Shown here: one piece after another, positions 40,364-50,188 of the stretch
Numbering within the stretch: position 1 is the stretch's first letter
Layout of the letters: every line of letters starts with the position of its first letter
DNA from: an uncultured Thiotrichaceae bacterium
GTDB lineage: Bacteria; Pseudomonadota; Gammaproteobacteria; Thiotrichales; Thiotrichaceae
Length of the DNA stretch: 64,000 nt
Assembly: GCA_937925855.1 (NCBI GenBank)
Contig: CALAMO010000001.1
Span: 62,001-126,000, forward strand
Direction: 5' to 3'
Program-made: the position numbers and the translations under genes
Notes under the pieces: generated by a model
The model's input: only the letters and a program-made list of their open reading frames with translations
Told to the model about the DNA's origin: nothing
The model's database searches: none

Positions 40364-43205
40364 CGCCACTCAGTCGCTGAAGGCTTGTTTTAACACGCTG
40401 GCAGGTGTGTTAATGGTTGATCAACTCGCACTACAGGGTTCTGTTCATGCAGCAGAGCAGCCTGTTGTTGTGCCTGCTGTTTCTGCCGATAGCGCCTCCC
40501 CCAGCAGCTATCGAGTACGCCGTGGTGACACCCTGCTGCGCATTGCTAAACGCCTCAATCTTCCGACCCAGCACTATTACCAGACGGCACTGGCGCTGTT
40601 CCTTAAAAACCCGCAGGCCTTTATTGACTATAATCTGCACCAGCTGATTGCGGGTAAAACACTGCGGCTGCCGCAACCGGCAGAGATCAATGCGATCACC
40701 CTGCCGCAGGCCCAAAAAATTATCCATGCAAAAACCTTGAACAGGATAGGCCGCAGCCTCGCCGCTACGGCAACACCTGTCGCCCCGCCCAGTCCGTTAG
40801 CACAGACTTTACTCAGTGAGATAAAAAGCGCTAGCGCTCAGCAACATCAGCTCCAGCAGGCATTAGCGACGCCAGCAGAACAGATGCAGGCCCGCAGGCA
40901 CTATCTGGTAAAGCTACAGGCGCAGCTACAGCAGCTAGATGACAATATTAGCCGTTTTGAGCAGCAGCAAGTGATTCACCAGCGCCAACTGCGTCAGCTG
41001 CGTACCCAACAACGCGCGCAGCAGGCCGCAAAGCGCCAGCTGCAGCAAGCACACCAGCAGCTCAGCGCCGCCGTCGCCAGAACGCGCTTCTTGCAGCCCA
41101 GAGCGCTGAGCTGGCCGCCAGCCTCGGCTCAAACTGGTTTTTTCCAACGCATCGCCAAACTAAAGCGCCAGCAGCAGCCGCTATCGCCGTTGTTAACACA
41201 AACTGAGGCGCTACACTGTGCCGCTGACCTACCCGCTGCGGCGCAGGTATTACAGCAGTTTTTCGCTATTTCTGCCCCAGGTACCCAATGGCCGGATGAA
41301 CAACTCGGCCAGCAGCCGCAGCGTGCCATCTTACATGCTGGGTCTATGGATATCATACTGGCGACGCTGCATCGTACGATTCAACGTTTTCCGACACTCC
41401 GCCAAATTACGGAACGGGTTGCGCTACAGTGGGATTATTGTGAGCTGACGAATGCAGGCAGCGGTTTTTACGATTTAAGCCTGAACCAAGACGGACTACA
41501 CACCCGTCAGGCGGCACTCCAAGTGCCTCTGAAGTGGCAGGGCTTCCATCACTGGGGCTTTGGTAAAAACCCCGCAAACAATGCGCACCGCTATATCCCC
41601 ATGCTGTTAAAAGCGCGTGAACCCTACCATGCTTACGAGCTATTTTTACACCAGGTCTACCGTCGGCAGTGTTTTCCGCACCCTGCTGATGGCAAAATTT
41701 ACACTGAAATTAGCACAGAACGCGCACTAGGCAGAACCTTATACCCCATTGCGGTAACGGCGCGTAGTAAGGCTTACCCTTATCACTGGCAGCCAATATG
41801 TGACCTACCACAAATCAACACTCAGCCCAAACGGCTCTGGCAGGCTCAGCGATTACAACATTCGCAGACCAAGCTGACCCAAGCACAGCAGCGCATCACC
41901 GCACTGAATACTCAAATTACACGACTCGAACAGCAGAACCAACAGCAGCAGCGGGCTTTTCAAGGACTCAATCAACAGATCGAACAGGAAATTGATGCCC
42001 TTAAAAAAGCCGAGCATCTCAGGAAAAACCGACTTAAAGCCCAATACGCAGTGCTAGCCAAATTAGCACAGTTACTTGCTGATAAAAAAAGACAGCTTTA
42101 TCCTGCACTGCTGCACACACAAATGGCAATAGCGCAACAGCAGGCGCAGAAGGAACGCCTGCTCGTCGAGACAGCGCTACACAACGCGGCGCTGGCTATG
42201 CAGGTACACACCCTGGCTGAACACAAAGCACACTCACAAAATCAGTTGCAAAATCAAACGCAGCAGCAAGTACCCATACCGGCACAACAGACACCGCACA
42301 GCACCAGAAGGTATGCCCGCCCCCAGCAGAACAGCAAGCGTGCAATAACGCTCAGTCCCAATAACACTCGCTCAGAACCACCGCAGCCGCTGTTGGGTAA
42401 CGTGCAGAAGAGTGCAATCAGCTTCAGCCCTGATAGCACTGCTGAAGCATTCCGCCACCCCAACACTCCCGCCAAGGTGAGCACAAAAACAGATGGCACG
42501 CCGCCTGTGGCGCTCGACCCGCTATTACGGCGACTCAGCAGCACGCCTCGGATTCATTTTTCCGCTATTCCAACGAACACAGACAGCCGTCAACAGCCAA
42601 AACCGCTTAATAAAAAGGCCAGCCCAAAGAAACGTAATATCACCGCCACTGCGCTGTATACCTTACCCCTTTCTGGCGACAAGCCTTTCGGCAAACTCAA
42701 TCTGAGCTGGGCACCCAAAACCAACTGGTTTGTGCGTGGGTCGGCTAAATACGACAGCGAGCAAGGCTTTACCTATTCATGGGGCATGGGTTACAGCGAT
42801 TGGCGACCAGGGACAACTTCAGCGCAACTGAATAATTGGGGGCCGATTAAACCCGGTGAGGGTTTAGACCTAAGCAATGCGGTGTTCAGCATCAGTCACA
42901 AAGTCGGCGCTGAATGGTTAAAAAAGAATAAACTATCGCTCGCACTGGGGTTGAGTAAGCCGCTTAGTGGTGATCTGAGCGTAAACGCTACGCTACAGTG
43001 GAACCCCATACCGAACTGGTATTTTCGTACCACTGCCATCCAAAAACTGGCGGGCGGCCCAACCAAATGGAGCTATGGTTTTGGCCATTTTAATTGGCGG
43101 CCCGGCACTTGGCGACTTGAATACGCGAATTATGCCGATAACCGCTACCCGTTTGATAATTTTCATGAAGGTGCAATCACCTTGAGCCGCGCCTGGGCGT
43201 TTTAG
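40341..43205 (+). CDS. Envelope protein: LysM, Gln-rich coiled coils and C-terminal beta-barrel-like domain
   Basis: 954 residues from the ATG at 40341. A signal peptide ends near GSVHAAE. A FimV/LysM-like domain follows (YRVRRGDTLLRIAKRLNLP). Then come a Gln-rich coiled coil (about 165-265), a Cys-containing globular middle, a second coiled coil (about 515-620), a Gln/Pro linker, and a C-terminal region of about 180 residues with alternating aromatic strands. That region has two related units (YSWGMGYSDWRPGT and WSYGFGHFNWRPGT) and a terminal Phe (RAWAF), as in outer-membrane barrels. I infer a peptidoglycan-binding, outer-membrane polysaccharide export protein; no named family is claimed. 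Confidence 0.7.
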   Translation: MQGIKKNNATQSLKACFNTLAGVLMVDQLALQGSVHAAEQPVVVPAVSADSASPSSYRVRRGDTLLRIAKRLNLPTQHYYQTALALFLKNPQAFIDYNLHQLIAGKTLRLPQPAEINAITLPQAQKIIHAKTLNRIGRSLAATATPVAPPSPLAQTLLSEIKSASAQQHQLQQALATPAEQMQARRHYLVKLQAQLQQLDDNISRFEQQQVIHQRQLRQLRTQQRAQQAAKRQLQQAHQQLSAAVARTRFLQPRALSWPPASAQTGFFQRIAKLKRQQQPLSPLLTQTEALHCAADLPAAAQVLQQFFAISAPGTQWPDEQLGQQPQRAILHAGSMDIILATLHRTIQRFPTLRQITERVALQWDYCELTNAGSGFYDLSLNQDGLHTRQAALQVPLKWQGFHHWGFGKNPANNAHRYIPMLLKAREPYHAYELFLHQVYRRQCFPHPADGKIYTEISTERALGRTLYPIAVTARSKAYPYHWQPICDLPQINTQPKRLWQAQRLQHSQTKLTQAQQRITALNTQITRLEQQNQQQQRAFQGLNQQIEQEIDALKKAEHLRKNRLKAQYAVLAKLAQLLADKKRQLYPALLHTQMAIAQQQAQKERLLVETALHNAALAMQVHTLAEHKAHSQNQLQNQTQQQVPIPAQQTPHSTRRYARPQQNSKRAITLSPNNTRSEPPQPLLGNVQKSAISFSPDSTAEAFRHPNTPAKVSTKTDGTPPVALDPLLRRLSSTPRIHFSAIPTNTDSRQQPKPLNKKASPKKRNITATALYTLPLSGDKPFGKLNLSWAPKTNWFVRGSAKYDSEQGFTYSWGMGYSDWRPGTTSAQLNNWGPIKPGEGLDLSNAVFSISHKVGAEWLKKNKLSLALGLSKPLSGDLSVNATLQWNPIPNWYFRTTAIQKLAGGPTKWSYGFGHFNWRPGTWRLEYANYADNRYPFDNFHEGAITLSRAWAF

Positions 43206-43259
43206 GCTGCTGTGATGTGTTAGCGCTTAGGCTTGCTATCGCGTGCGCCAGCATGAATA

Positions 43260-44000
43260 ATGAAACGCTTACAGGAGGATAATCAAACCGTGGTGGAAGA
43301 TCCCAGCCAGCTCGTGCACACATTTCATAATCAGCAGGAAATATATCGCCATGCCATTGCTGAAAATTATATGGCCCACCGCGAAATTCATACCGCGATT
43401 CGGCAGCACCTGAACGCATTATATGAGCAAGCATTCTCCCTGCTTGATCTTGGCTGTGGTGACGCCGCATTCACCAGCCGCAGCCTACAGGCCACACTGA
43501 TCAAGCGTTATACCGGTATTGATCAATCCAGGACTTTATTACAAACCGCCCGTATAAACCTAGAGGCCGCTGGGGTTAATGCCGAGCTCATACAGGGCGA
43601 TCATACTGATTTCGTGCCGTTGATTAATGCTCAAACTTACCGCGTGATGATTGTCGGTTTTTCGCTGTACCTTCTGCCGGAAGCTGAGAAAATCCGTTTC
43701 TTTCAGGCGTGTCGGAAGCACCTGCGCAAACGGGGTCGCGTACTGGTGTATGACGTTATGCGTCGCCATAATGAGACACGCGCGACCTATCTACAGCGCT
43801 ACTACCAGCACGCCGCAGAAAACTGGCCGACGTTGGATACGCCCGCACTGCAACAACTGGCGCAGTATATTAATTTGCATGACCACCCGGAATCACTGGA
43901 AAGCCTGCTCGATATTGCGCGCCGCGCCGGATTTAAACATGCGGAGGTACTCTATGTGGATGCCACCGGTTTTCATCAGCTGATTGAGTTTGTACAGTGA
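43260..44000 (+). CDS. Class I SAM-dependent methyltransferase
   Basis: 246 residues. Motif I LLDLGCGDAAFTSR, then YTGIDQSR and LIQGDHTDF follow the Rossmann methyltransferase order; the late part has FSLYLLPEAEKI and a GRVLVYDV strand. A strong AGGAGG lies at 43273-43278, inside the frame, so translation may start at the GTG at 43290 (236 residues) rather than the ATG at 43260. Substrate unknown. It follows the export gene by 54 bases and may belong to that operon. Confidence 0.8.
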   Translation: MKRLQEDNQTVVEDPSQLVHTFHNQQEIYRHAIAENYMAHREIHTAIRQHLNALYEQAFSLLDLGCGDAAFTSRSLQATLIKRYTGIDQSRTLLQTARINLEAAGVNAELIQGDHTDFVPLINAQTYRVMIVGFSLYLLPEAEKIRFFQACRKHLRKRGRVLVYDVMRRHNETRATYLQRYYQHAAENWPTLDTPALQQLAQYINLHDHPESLESLLDIARRAGFKHAEVLYVDATGFHQLIEFVQ

Positions 44001-44179
44001 TTGAGCAAAATAGTTTTGTTAGTGGGGTATAGTGGTTCAGGTCTTGGCAACTAGAAGTATTATTCGCAGAAAAGCGTCGCAGACTACAGACAGAATTTGC
44101 AGATGTTCAGGCTTAAATATATGCTCTTGTCTCAAATACCGGCAGCAACCCACCCACGCACATAAAGAGACTTTCTGCC

Positions 44180-45475
44180 ATGAAGACAGCGACACATCAC
44201 CAACACGCCACCGCAACCGGCTATAAACGGTCTCCGTTGAGCCGCCTGCTTGGCTATAGTTTACTGCTGGGCCTGTTATACGCGCTCAGCAGCTGCGCCA
44301 ACGTTGACCGTAATCTGATGAAGGTCAGTAATGCGATTAGCTCGCCCGACCCGGTCACCGGGGCACGCGAAATCAACATGATGTCAGAACAGGCCGAAGT
44401 CAATCAGGGCCTGCAGTCTTCCCGTAAGCTGTTGAAGGCGATGCAACAAAAAGGCTTACGCTATGATAAGCAACTAGCCGAATACCCACGGGTGCAAAAC
44501 GTCTTTCAGCGCTTACGCCAGGTCACACATCGCCAAAATCTGCCGTGGGAAGTTCATTTAGTCGGTGATAAAACTTGGAATGCCTTCACGGTGGGCGGTG
44601 GTAAAATATTCCTATTTCAAGGACTGATGCAGGGTCCGGGGGCCATTCAGGGTGATGCTGAACTGGCCGTAGTGCTCGCTCATGAAATGGCACATAATAC
44701 TGCCCGCCATATTGGAGAGCGTCAGGGTAAGACCCTACTCACGCAGCTCGCCGACAAAAAAACCCGCAACAGCCTATATAAGGCGAGCTGGTCAAGCAAT
44801 CAGGAGCACGAAGCCGACAAATTCTCTGTTATTTACATGGCGCTGGCTGGTTATGACCCTATGGCTGCCGTCAGCGTTTGGGCACGCATGGCCCGACTCA
44901 AAGGAAATTTCTCAGCTAATATGCTGCATAGCCACCCGTTAAACAGTGAGCGGGCGCAGCGCTTACACACCTTTGCGACGCAGGCACGGCAGTACTACAT
45001 CCCTGGACAAATTCACCCGCAGGCCGCCCAGCTCGCCGTTTGCAATAACATCTACTGTAATCGCAGCGGCCAACAACGCCCCACAACGGGCGGGGACGGC
45101 TCCGGCACTTTTGCTCTACTGGAAACCGTCGCTAACGCTTATGTAGAAACCCAGGCCGCGAAAGCCGAAGCAGCGCGCCGCGCGCAGATGAAAGCACAGC
45201 AAGTCCAGCTCGCCGCCCGCGTTATTCGCCTGAGCGAAGTCAAGATGACTCAACATCAGGGCAAACCCAGCGCGACGGGCTATATTCAAAACACCTCAAA
45301 CCGCAACGTGCAAAACGGCGTGGTACGCATTCAATACCTGCTAAAAGGCAAAGTTGTGCATCAGCAGGCCAAACCCTTTCCGGCGCTACCGGCGGGTGTC
45401 CGCAAACCGTTTACCCTCCCATTGAAAACCGGGCAGTACGATGACATCAAACTCATACCGGAATACGTGCAATAA
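44180..45475 (+). CDS. M48-family metallopeptidase lipoprotein
   Basis: 431 residues. A signal with lipobox LSSC, then an M48 domain: zinc site HEMAHNTARHIGE and the third ligand region EHEADKFSV. The C-terminal 100 residues form a separate beta-rich domain (RVIRLSEVKMTQHQGKPSATGYI) like FxLYD-type modules. Such LoiP/BepA-like peptidases act in outer-membrane quality control. It is convergent with nothing and is followed by an MFS gene. Confidence 0.87.
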   Translation: MKTATHHQHATATGYKRSPLSRLLGYSLLLGLLYALSSCANVDRNLMKVSNAISSPDPVTGAREINMMSEQAEVNQGLQSSRKLLKAMQQKGLRYDKQLAEYPRVQNVFQRLRQVTHRQNLPWEVHLVGDKTWNAFTVGGGKIFLFQGLMQGPGAIQGDAELAVVLAHEMAHNTARHIGERQGKTLLTQLADKKTRNSLYKASWSSNQEHEADKFSVIYMALAGYDPMAAVSVWARMARLKGNFSANMLHSHPLNSERAQRLHTFATQARQYYIPGQIHPQAAQLAVCNNIYCNRSGQQRPTTGGDGSGTFALLETVANAYVETQAAKAEAARRAQMKAQQVQLAARVIRLSEVKMTQHQGKPSATGYIQNTSNRNVQNGVVRIQYLLKGKVVHQQAKPFPALPAGVRKPFTLPLKTGQYDDIKLIPEYVQ

Positions 45476-45544
45476 CACCATGGGAGCCCATCATCTCGCC
45501 CACACCAACGGCACTCCTCGCCTTCCGCAGAGTAATCGCCCACA

Positions 45545-46909
45545 ATGAATGCACTGGAATGGCGGGTCGCTGCCTCATTATCCGCAGTGTATGCCGTGCG
45601 TATGCTGGGCCTGTTTATGATTCTGCCGGTATTTTCGCTGTACGCTAACACGCTCAGCGGGACCACTGAATTTTTAACCGGACTGGCGATTGGCATTTAC
45701 GGCCTGACCCAGGCGCTGCTTCAGATTCCAATGGGACTGGCTTCAGACCGCATTGGACGTAAACCGGTGATTATCGGCGGCCTGCTTATTTTTGCCCTGG
45801 GCAGCCTAGTGGCCGCCCTTGCGGATTCTATCTGGCTGATTATTCTAGGCCGCATGCTCCAGGGCATGGGCGCCATTGCCGCTGCGACTATGGCGCTGGC
45901 CGCTGACCTCACCCGCGACGAGTACCGGGCGCGCATGATGGCCTTTATCGGCATGAGCATTGGCCTGTCATTTATGATTGCGATGATTGCGGGACCGCTG
46001 CTGCATGATTGGGCCGGACTGGCGGGCATTTTCTGGGTCACGATGGGACTGGCCCTATTCAGTATCGCGCTGATTGCCTTCGCCGTGCCTCAGCCCGTGC
46101 AAATTAGAGCACACCGTGATGCCGGTATTTTACAGGATTATCTGCGTAAAGCGCTGCACAATCCTGCGTTACTGCGCATGAATGCGGGCGTCTTTATTCT
46201 GCATCTCATCATGACGGCAAATTTTCTGGTGGTGCCACGCCTGTTGACTGAACAGGTGAATTTGGCGGTGGTTGAGCACTGGAAAATTTACCTGCCAATC
46301 TTCCTACTGTCGTTTGTATTGGCCGTGCCCATGATTATTGTGGCCGAGAAATACCGGCAGGTAAAACGCCTGCTGCTCCTAGCGATTATGCTGCTGATCA
46401 TCGCCGAGCTAGTCCTTGCCTGGGGCAACGACCTGTCATTCGCGCTGCTGGCAGGCTTTCTGGTGTTTTTTGTTGGCTTTAATTTTTTAGAGGCGATACA
46501 GCCCTCACTAGTCGCAAAATATGCGGCAGTCGACGCCAAGGGCACCGCCATGGGAATTTTTAGCAGCGCTCAATTCTTAGGTATTTTTATGGGTGGCAGC
46601 CTCGGCGGGCTAGTCGATCAGCAGTTCGGCAGCAGCGGCGTGTTTATACTCAGCGCCCTCATGGCGTTGGTTTGGCTTGGTTTGAGCTTCAACCTGCCGC
46701 AGCCTCAATTCTTCACCAGCCGCATTGTTAAACTCGATACCGCCGTAATAAATAGTGACAACTGGCATGACATCCACCAACGCCTGCTCGCGATACCCGG
46801 CGTACGCGAAGTCGCTATCGTCGCCCAAGAACAGCTGGCTTACGTCAAAGTCGATAAAAGTGAATTAGATGATCAGGCTCTCCGTGCATTTTCAGCTGCA
46901 CCTGCGTAA
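45545..46909 (+). CDS. YajR-type MFS transporter with C-terminal YAM domain
   Basis: 454 residues: twelve transmembrane helices with the motif A GLASDRIGRKPVI between helices 2 and 3, then a C-terminal ferredoxin-like soluble domain of about 70 residues (DNWHDIHQRLLAIPGVREVAIV). That tail defines the YajR group of proton-driven drug/H+ antiporter-like carriers. A small palindrome ATGGGAGCCCAT lies before it at 45480-45491. ssb follows. Confidence 0.88.
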   Translation: MNALEWRVAASLSAVYAVRMLGLFMILPVFSLYANTLSGTTEFLTGLAIGIYGLTQALLQIPMGLASDRIGRKPVIIGGLLIFALGSLVAALADSIWLIILGRMLQGMGAIAAATMALAADLTRDEYRARMMAFIGMSIGLSFMIAMIAGPLLHDWAGLAGIFWVTMGLALFSIALIAFAVPQPVQIRAHRDAGILQDYLRKALHNPALLRMNAGVFILHLIMTANFLVVPRLLTEQVNLAVVEHWKIYLPIFLLSFVLAVPMIIVAEKYRQVKRLLLLAIMLLIIAELVLAWGNDLSFALLAGFLVFFVGFNFLEAIQPSLVAKYAAVDAKGTAMGIFSSAQFLGIFMGGSLGGLVDQQFGSSGVFILSALMALVWLGLSFNLPQPQFFTSRIVKLDTAVINSDNWHDIHQRLLAIPGVREVAIVAQEQLAYVKVDKSELDDQALRAFSAAPA

Positions 46910-46946
46910 AATCTCAAACAACTCACAGTAAGTTTAAGGAACAGAC

Positions 46947-47483
46947 ATGGCACGAGGAATCAATAAGGTTATTCTGGTCGGCACATTGGGCCGTGACCCG
47001 GAAACCAAGTACATGCCAAGCGGGGGCGCAGTGACTAATATCAGCCTCGCCACCAGCGAACAGTGGAAAGATAAAAACACCGGCGAACGCCAAGAACGCA
47101 CCGAATGGCACCGCATCGTGTTCTTTAACCGCCTCGCCGAAATTGCCGGGCAGTACCTGCGCAAGGGCCAACAGACTTATGTCGAAGGCAGCCTACGCAC
47201 GCGCAAATGGCAGGGTCAGGATGGCCAGGATCGTTATACCACTGAAATTGTCGCCTCAGAGATGCAGATGCTCGGTGGGCCGCGTGATGGCGGTGGCTCC
47301 TCTAATTTTGGCGGCGACCAACAGGGCGGCGGCCAGCAAGGCGGTTACGGTAGCAGTCAGCAGGGCGGCTATGGTGGCGGTCAACAGCAAAGCAGCGGTG
47401 CCCCAGCCCAGCAGCCACAGCAAGCACCGGCGCAGCAGGCTGATAAAGGTTTTGAAGACTTTGATGATGATATTCCATTTTAG
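46947..47483 (+). CDS. ssb: Single-stranded DNA-binding protein
   Basis: 178 residues. An OB-fold N-terminus ([44 protein letters not shown]), a Gly/Gln-rich flexible tail, and the conserved acidic tip FDDDIPF that recruits repair and replication proteins. AAGGA precedes the start by about eight bases. The order MFS gene then ssb resembles the usual uvrA-neighbour arrangement, though uvrA is not seen. Confidence 0.97.
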   Translation: MARGINKVILVGTLGRDPETKYMPSGGAVTNISLATSEQWKDKNTGERQERTEWHRIVFFNRLAEIAGQYLRKGQQTYVEGSLRTRKWQGQDGQDRYTTEIVASEMQMLGGPRDGGGSSNFGGDQQGGGQQGGYGSSQQGGYGGGQQQSSGAPAQQPQQAPAQQADKGFEDFDDDIPF

Positions 47484-47493
47484 GGCTTAACCG

Positions 47494-48507
47494 ATGACGT
47501 TCCAGGCTTATCTCAATAAAGTCGTCGCAGGCGACACGCTCCAACACGACGAAATGACCGATGCCATGCACACCATTATGACCGGTGGCGCGACACCCGC
47601 ACAGATCGGTGGCTTTCTAGTTGGCATGCGCATGCGGGGCGAAACAATCGCAGAACTCAGCGCAGCGGCTTCAGTCATGCGCGCACTTGCCACCCCAGTT
47701 AAGGTCAACAGTGAATACCTCGTAGATACCTGTGGCACCGGTGGCGATTCATCGGGCACCTTTAACATTTCCACCGCCAGTGCCTTCGTCTGCGCAGCGG
47801 CGGGGGCATCCGTTGCTAAACATGGCAATCGCTCGGTCTCTAGTCAGTCGGGTAGTGCTGATGTCCTGGAAGCAGCCGGAGTGAACCTTGAGGTCACGCC
47901 GGAGCAGGTGGCAGACTGCATCAACACGCTCGGTGTCGGCTTTCTGTTTGCCCAGAAGCATCACAGCGCCATGCGCCATGCGATTGGCCCGCGCAAAGAG
48001 CTGGGCATGCGCACCCTGTTTAATTTGCTTGGCCCCCTAACGAATCCGGCTGCTGCCCCCAATCAGGTGGTAGGCGTCTTTAGCCAAGCCTGGGTCAATC
48101 CCTTAGCGCACGTCTTACAACAGCTGGGCAGCCGCCATGTCATGGTCGTGAATGCCCAGGATGGCCTGGACGAAATCAGCATCGCAGCCCCCACTCAGGT
48201 GGCGGAATATAAAGACGGTGTCGTTCGTGACTATATCATCACACCGGAAGATTTTGGCCTGCATACCGCCCCACTGGACAGCCTACGGGTCGAGACCGCA
48301 CAGGAATCGCTGGCGCTGATACGCAGCGCGCTGAGCCCTACACCTAGCCCGGCCCAAGCGATTGTGGCACTCAATGCCGGCGCGGCCATTTATGTTTCCG
48401 GCGTGGCAGATTCGCACCAAGAAGGCGTCGACAGGGCGCTGCGTGTGATAACCGATGGCAGCGCACTACAACGCATGGAGCAGCTCGCAGCGCTGACGCA
48501 GAGATAA
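47494..48507 (+). CDS. trpD: Anthranilate phosphoribosyltransferase
   Basis: Second step of tryptophan synthesis: joins anthranilate and PRPP. 337 residues with the PRPP-binding [17 protein letters not shown], the [19 protein letters not shown] loop, and a later metal-binding DGLDEIS. It lies 4 bases before trpC and ten bases after ssb; trpE/G are not in the window. Confidence 0.97.
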   Translation: MTFQAYLNKVVAGDTLQHDEMTDAMHTIMTGGATPAQIGGFLVGMRMRGETIAELSAAASVMRALATPVKVNSEYLVDTCGTGGDSSGTFNISTASAFVCAAAGASVAKHGNRSVSSQSGSADVLEAAGVNLEVTPEQVADCINTLGVGFLFAQKHHSAMRHAIGPRKELGMRTLFNLLGPLTNPAAAPNQVVGVFSQAWVNPLAHVLQQLGSRHVMVVNAQDGLDEISIAAPTQVAEYKDGVVRDYIITPEDFGLHTAPLDSLRVETAQESLALIRSALSPTPSPAQAIVALNAGAAIYVSGVADSHQEGVDRALRVITDGSALQRMEQLAALTQR

Positions 48508-48511
48508 AGCC

Positions 48512-49312
48512 ATGAGCACAACAGACATTCTGGCAAAAATCCTGGCGACCAAGCAAGAAGAAATCGCCTATCGATCCCAGCACACGCCGCTGGCAGAGCT
48601 TAAGGCGCAGGCGACACAGGCCGATAGCCCGCGTGGCTTTCTGGCGGCGCTGCAACACAGCATTCGCCAGGGCAACGCGGCGGTCATAGCCGAGGTCAAG
48701 AAAGCCTCGCCCAGTAAAGGTGTCATCCGCGCTGATTTTGACCCAGCGGCGATTGCGGCCAGCTATGAACGCGGTGGCGCGGCCTGCCTGTCAGTTCTCA
48801 CCGATGCGCACTATTTCCAAGGGCATGAAGATTACCTACGCGCCGCCCGAGCGGCCTGCGCCCTGCCGGTTATTCGGAAAGACTTTATTATTGATTCGTA
48901 TCAGGTATATGAAGCGCGGGCGATGGACGCGGATTGTATTCTGCTGATTGTAGCGGCGCTAAATGATACGCAGCTGCGTGCTTTATACGATCTGGCGACG
49001 GCGCTGGACATGGATGTACTGATTGAAGCACATGACCGCGACGAGCTGGAGCGCGCGCTTAAGCTGGATGCACCGCTGATTGGGATTAATAACCGCAATC
49101 TACGCACCTTTGAGACTTCGCTGGCAACCAGTATTGATTTATTACCACAGGTACCAGAGACATCGCTCTTGGTGACGGAAAGCGGTATTCATACTGCGGC
49201 AGATGTCGCCTTAATGCGTCACCACCATATTCATGCGTTTCTGGTCGGTGAGGCCTTTATGCGCGCTGATGATCCTGGCAGCGAACTCAACACACTTTTT
49301 CATCGCTCGTAG
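48512..49312 (+). CDS. trpC: Indole-3-glycerol phosphate synthase
   Basis: 266 residues, a TIM barrel closing the indole ring from CdRP. Motifs [61 protein letters not shown] and LVTESGI are all present. It is a monofunctional TrpC without the TrpF part. It forms a tight pair with trpD. Confidence 0.97.
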   Translation: MSTTDILAKILATKQEEIAYRSQHTPLAELKAQATQADSPRGFLAALQHSIRQGNAAVIAEVKKASPSKGVIRADFDPAAIAASYERGGAACLSVLTDAHYFQGHEDYLRAARAACALPVIRKDFIIDSYQVYEARAMDADCILLIVAALNDTQLRALYDLATALDMDVLIEAHDRDELERALKLDAPLIGINNRNLRTFETSLATSIDLLPQVPETSLLVTESGIHTAADVALMRHHHIHAFLVGEAFMRADDPGSELNTLFHRS

Positions 49313-49396
49313 AGCGAATCATCGCCACAACCATGGCAAAACCATAGCCAGCAGGGCTAACACCGCCAGCCCTACGGTGACAAATGAGCAAAGCAC

Positions 49397-50179
49397 ATGC
49401 TGACACACCCACAATTTGATCCGGTGGCGATTGCCATTGGCCCACTGTCCGTTCACTGGTATGGCCTGATGTATGTGATCGGCTTTCTTGCCTTTCTCTT
49501 CCTCGGTAAACGCCGCGCCGCTAAGCCAGGCAGCGTCTTTAAACCCGAACAGGTCGATGACATTATGTTTTGGGGTGCGCTGGGCGTGGTACTTGGTGGG
49601 CGCATTGGCTATATGTTCTTCTATAATTTCCGCCAGCTGCTCGGTGACCCACTCTCGTTTTTTCAGGTATGGGACGGCGGCATGAGCTTTCATGGCGGGC
49701 TGATTGGGGTCACGCTAGTGATGGTTATCCTAGCGCGCAAATGGCGACTTGGCTTTTTCCAGCTTGCTGACTTTGTCGCCCCGCTGGTTCCGATTGGACT
49801 CGGCGCGGGACGCATCGGCAACTTCATTAATGGTGAACTGTGGGGACGCCAGACTGACGTACCGTGGGGCATGGTCTTCCCTCAGGTCGACACACTGGTA
49901 AGGCACCCCTCACAGCTGTATCAGGCGGCATTGGAAGGATTCGTGCTATTTGTGTTGCTAGGGTGGTTCTCGCGGGTCTCGCGTCCGGTGGGAGCGATTA
50001 CCGGCTTGTTTGTTGCGGCTTATGCCGTGTTTCGCATCATCGTTGAGTTTTTCCGCCAGCCGGATATCCACATGGGGTATGTTGCCTTTGGCTGGGTGAC
50101 ACAAGGACAACTCTTAAGCTTACCGATGCTCGTATTGGGTATAGCGGTGATGGTCTGGGCCTACAAAAAAGCGAGGTAA
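49397..50179 (+). CDS. lgt: Phosphatidylglycerol:prolipoprotein diacylglyceryl transferase
   Basis: First step of lipoprotein maturation in the inner membrane. 260 residues with seven transmembrane helices and the signatures SVHWYGLMYVIGF, SFHGGLIGV with the essential His, and GRIGNFINGELWG with the essential Arg. It lies 84 bases after trpC, with no strong ribosome site before its ATG. lspA is not in the window; lnt is at 23.9 kb. Confidence 0.96.
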   Translation: MLTHPQFDPVAIAIGPLSVHWYGLMYVIGFLAFLFLGKRRAAKPGSVFKPEQVDDIMFWGALGVVLGGRIGYMFFYNFRQLLGDPLSFFQVWDGGMSFHGGLIGVTLVMVILARKWRLGFFQLADFVAPLVPIGLGAGRIGNFINGELWGRQTDVPWGMVFPQVDTLVRHPSQLYQAALEGFVLFVLLGWFSRVSRPVGAITGLFVAAYAVFRIIVEFFRQPDIHMGYVAFGWVTQGQLLSLPMLVLGIAVMVWAYKKAR

Positions 50180-50188
50180 AACCAGCGC

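Noticed and set aside
43273-43278. AGGAGG as the ribosome site of a hidden gene
   Set aside because: It most simply serves a later GTG start of the methyltransferase in the same frame.
47281-47460. Gly/Gln repeats as a separate low-complexity element
   Set aside because: This is the ordinary flexible tail of SSB, ending in the standard acidic tip.
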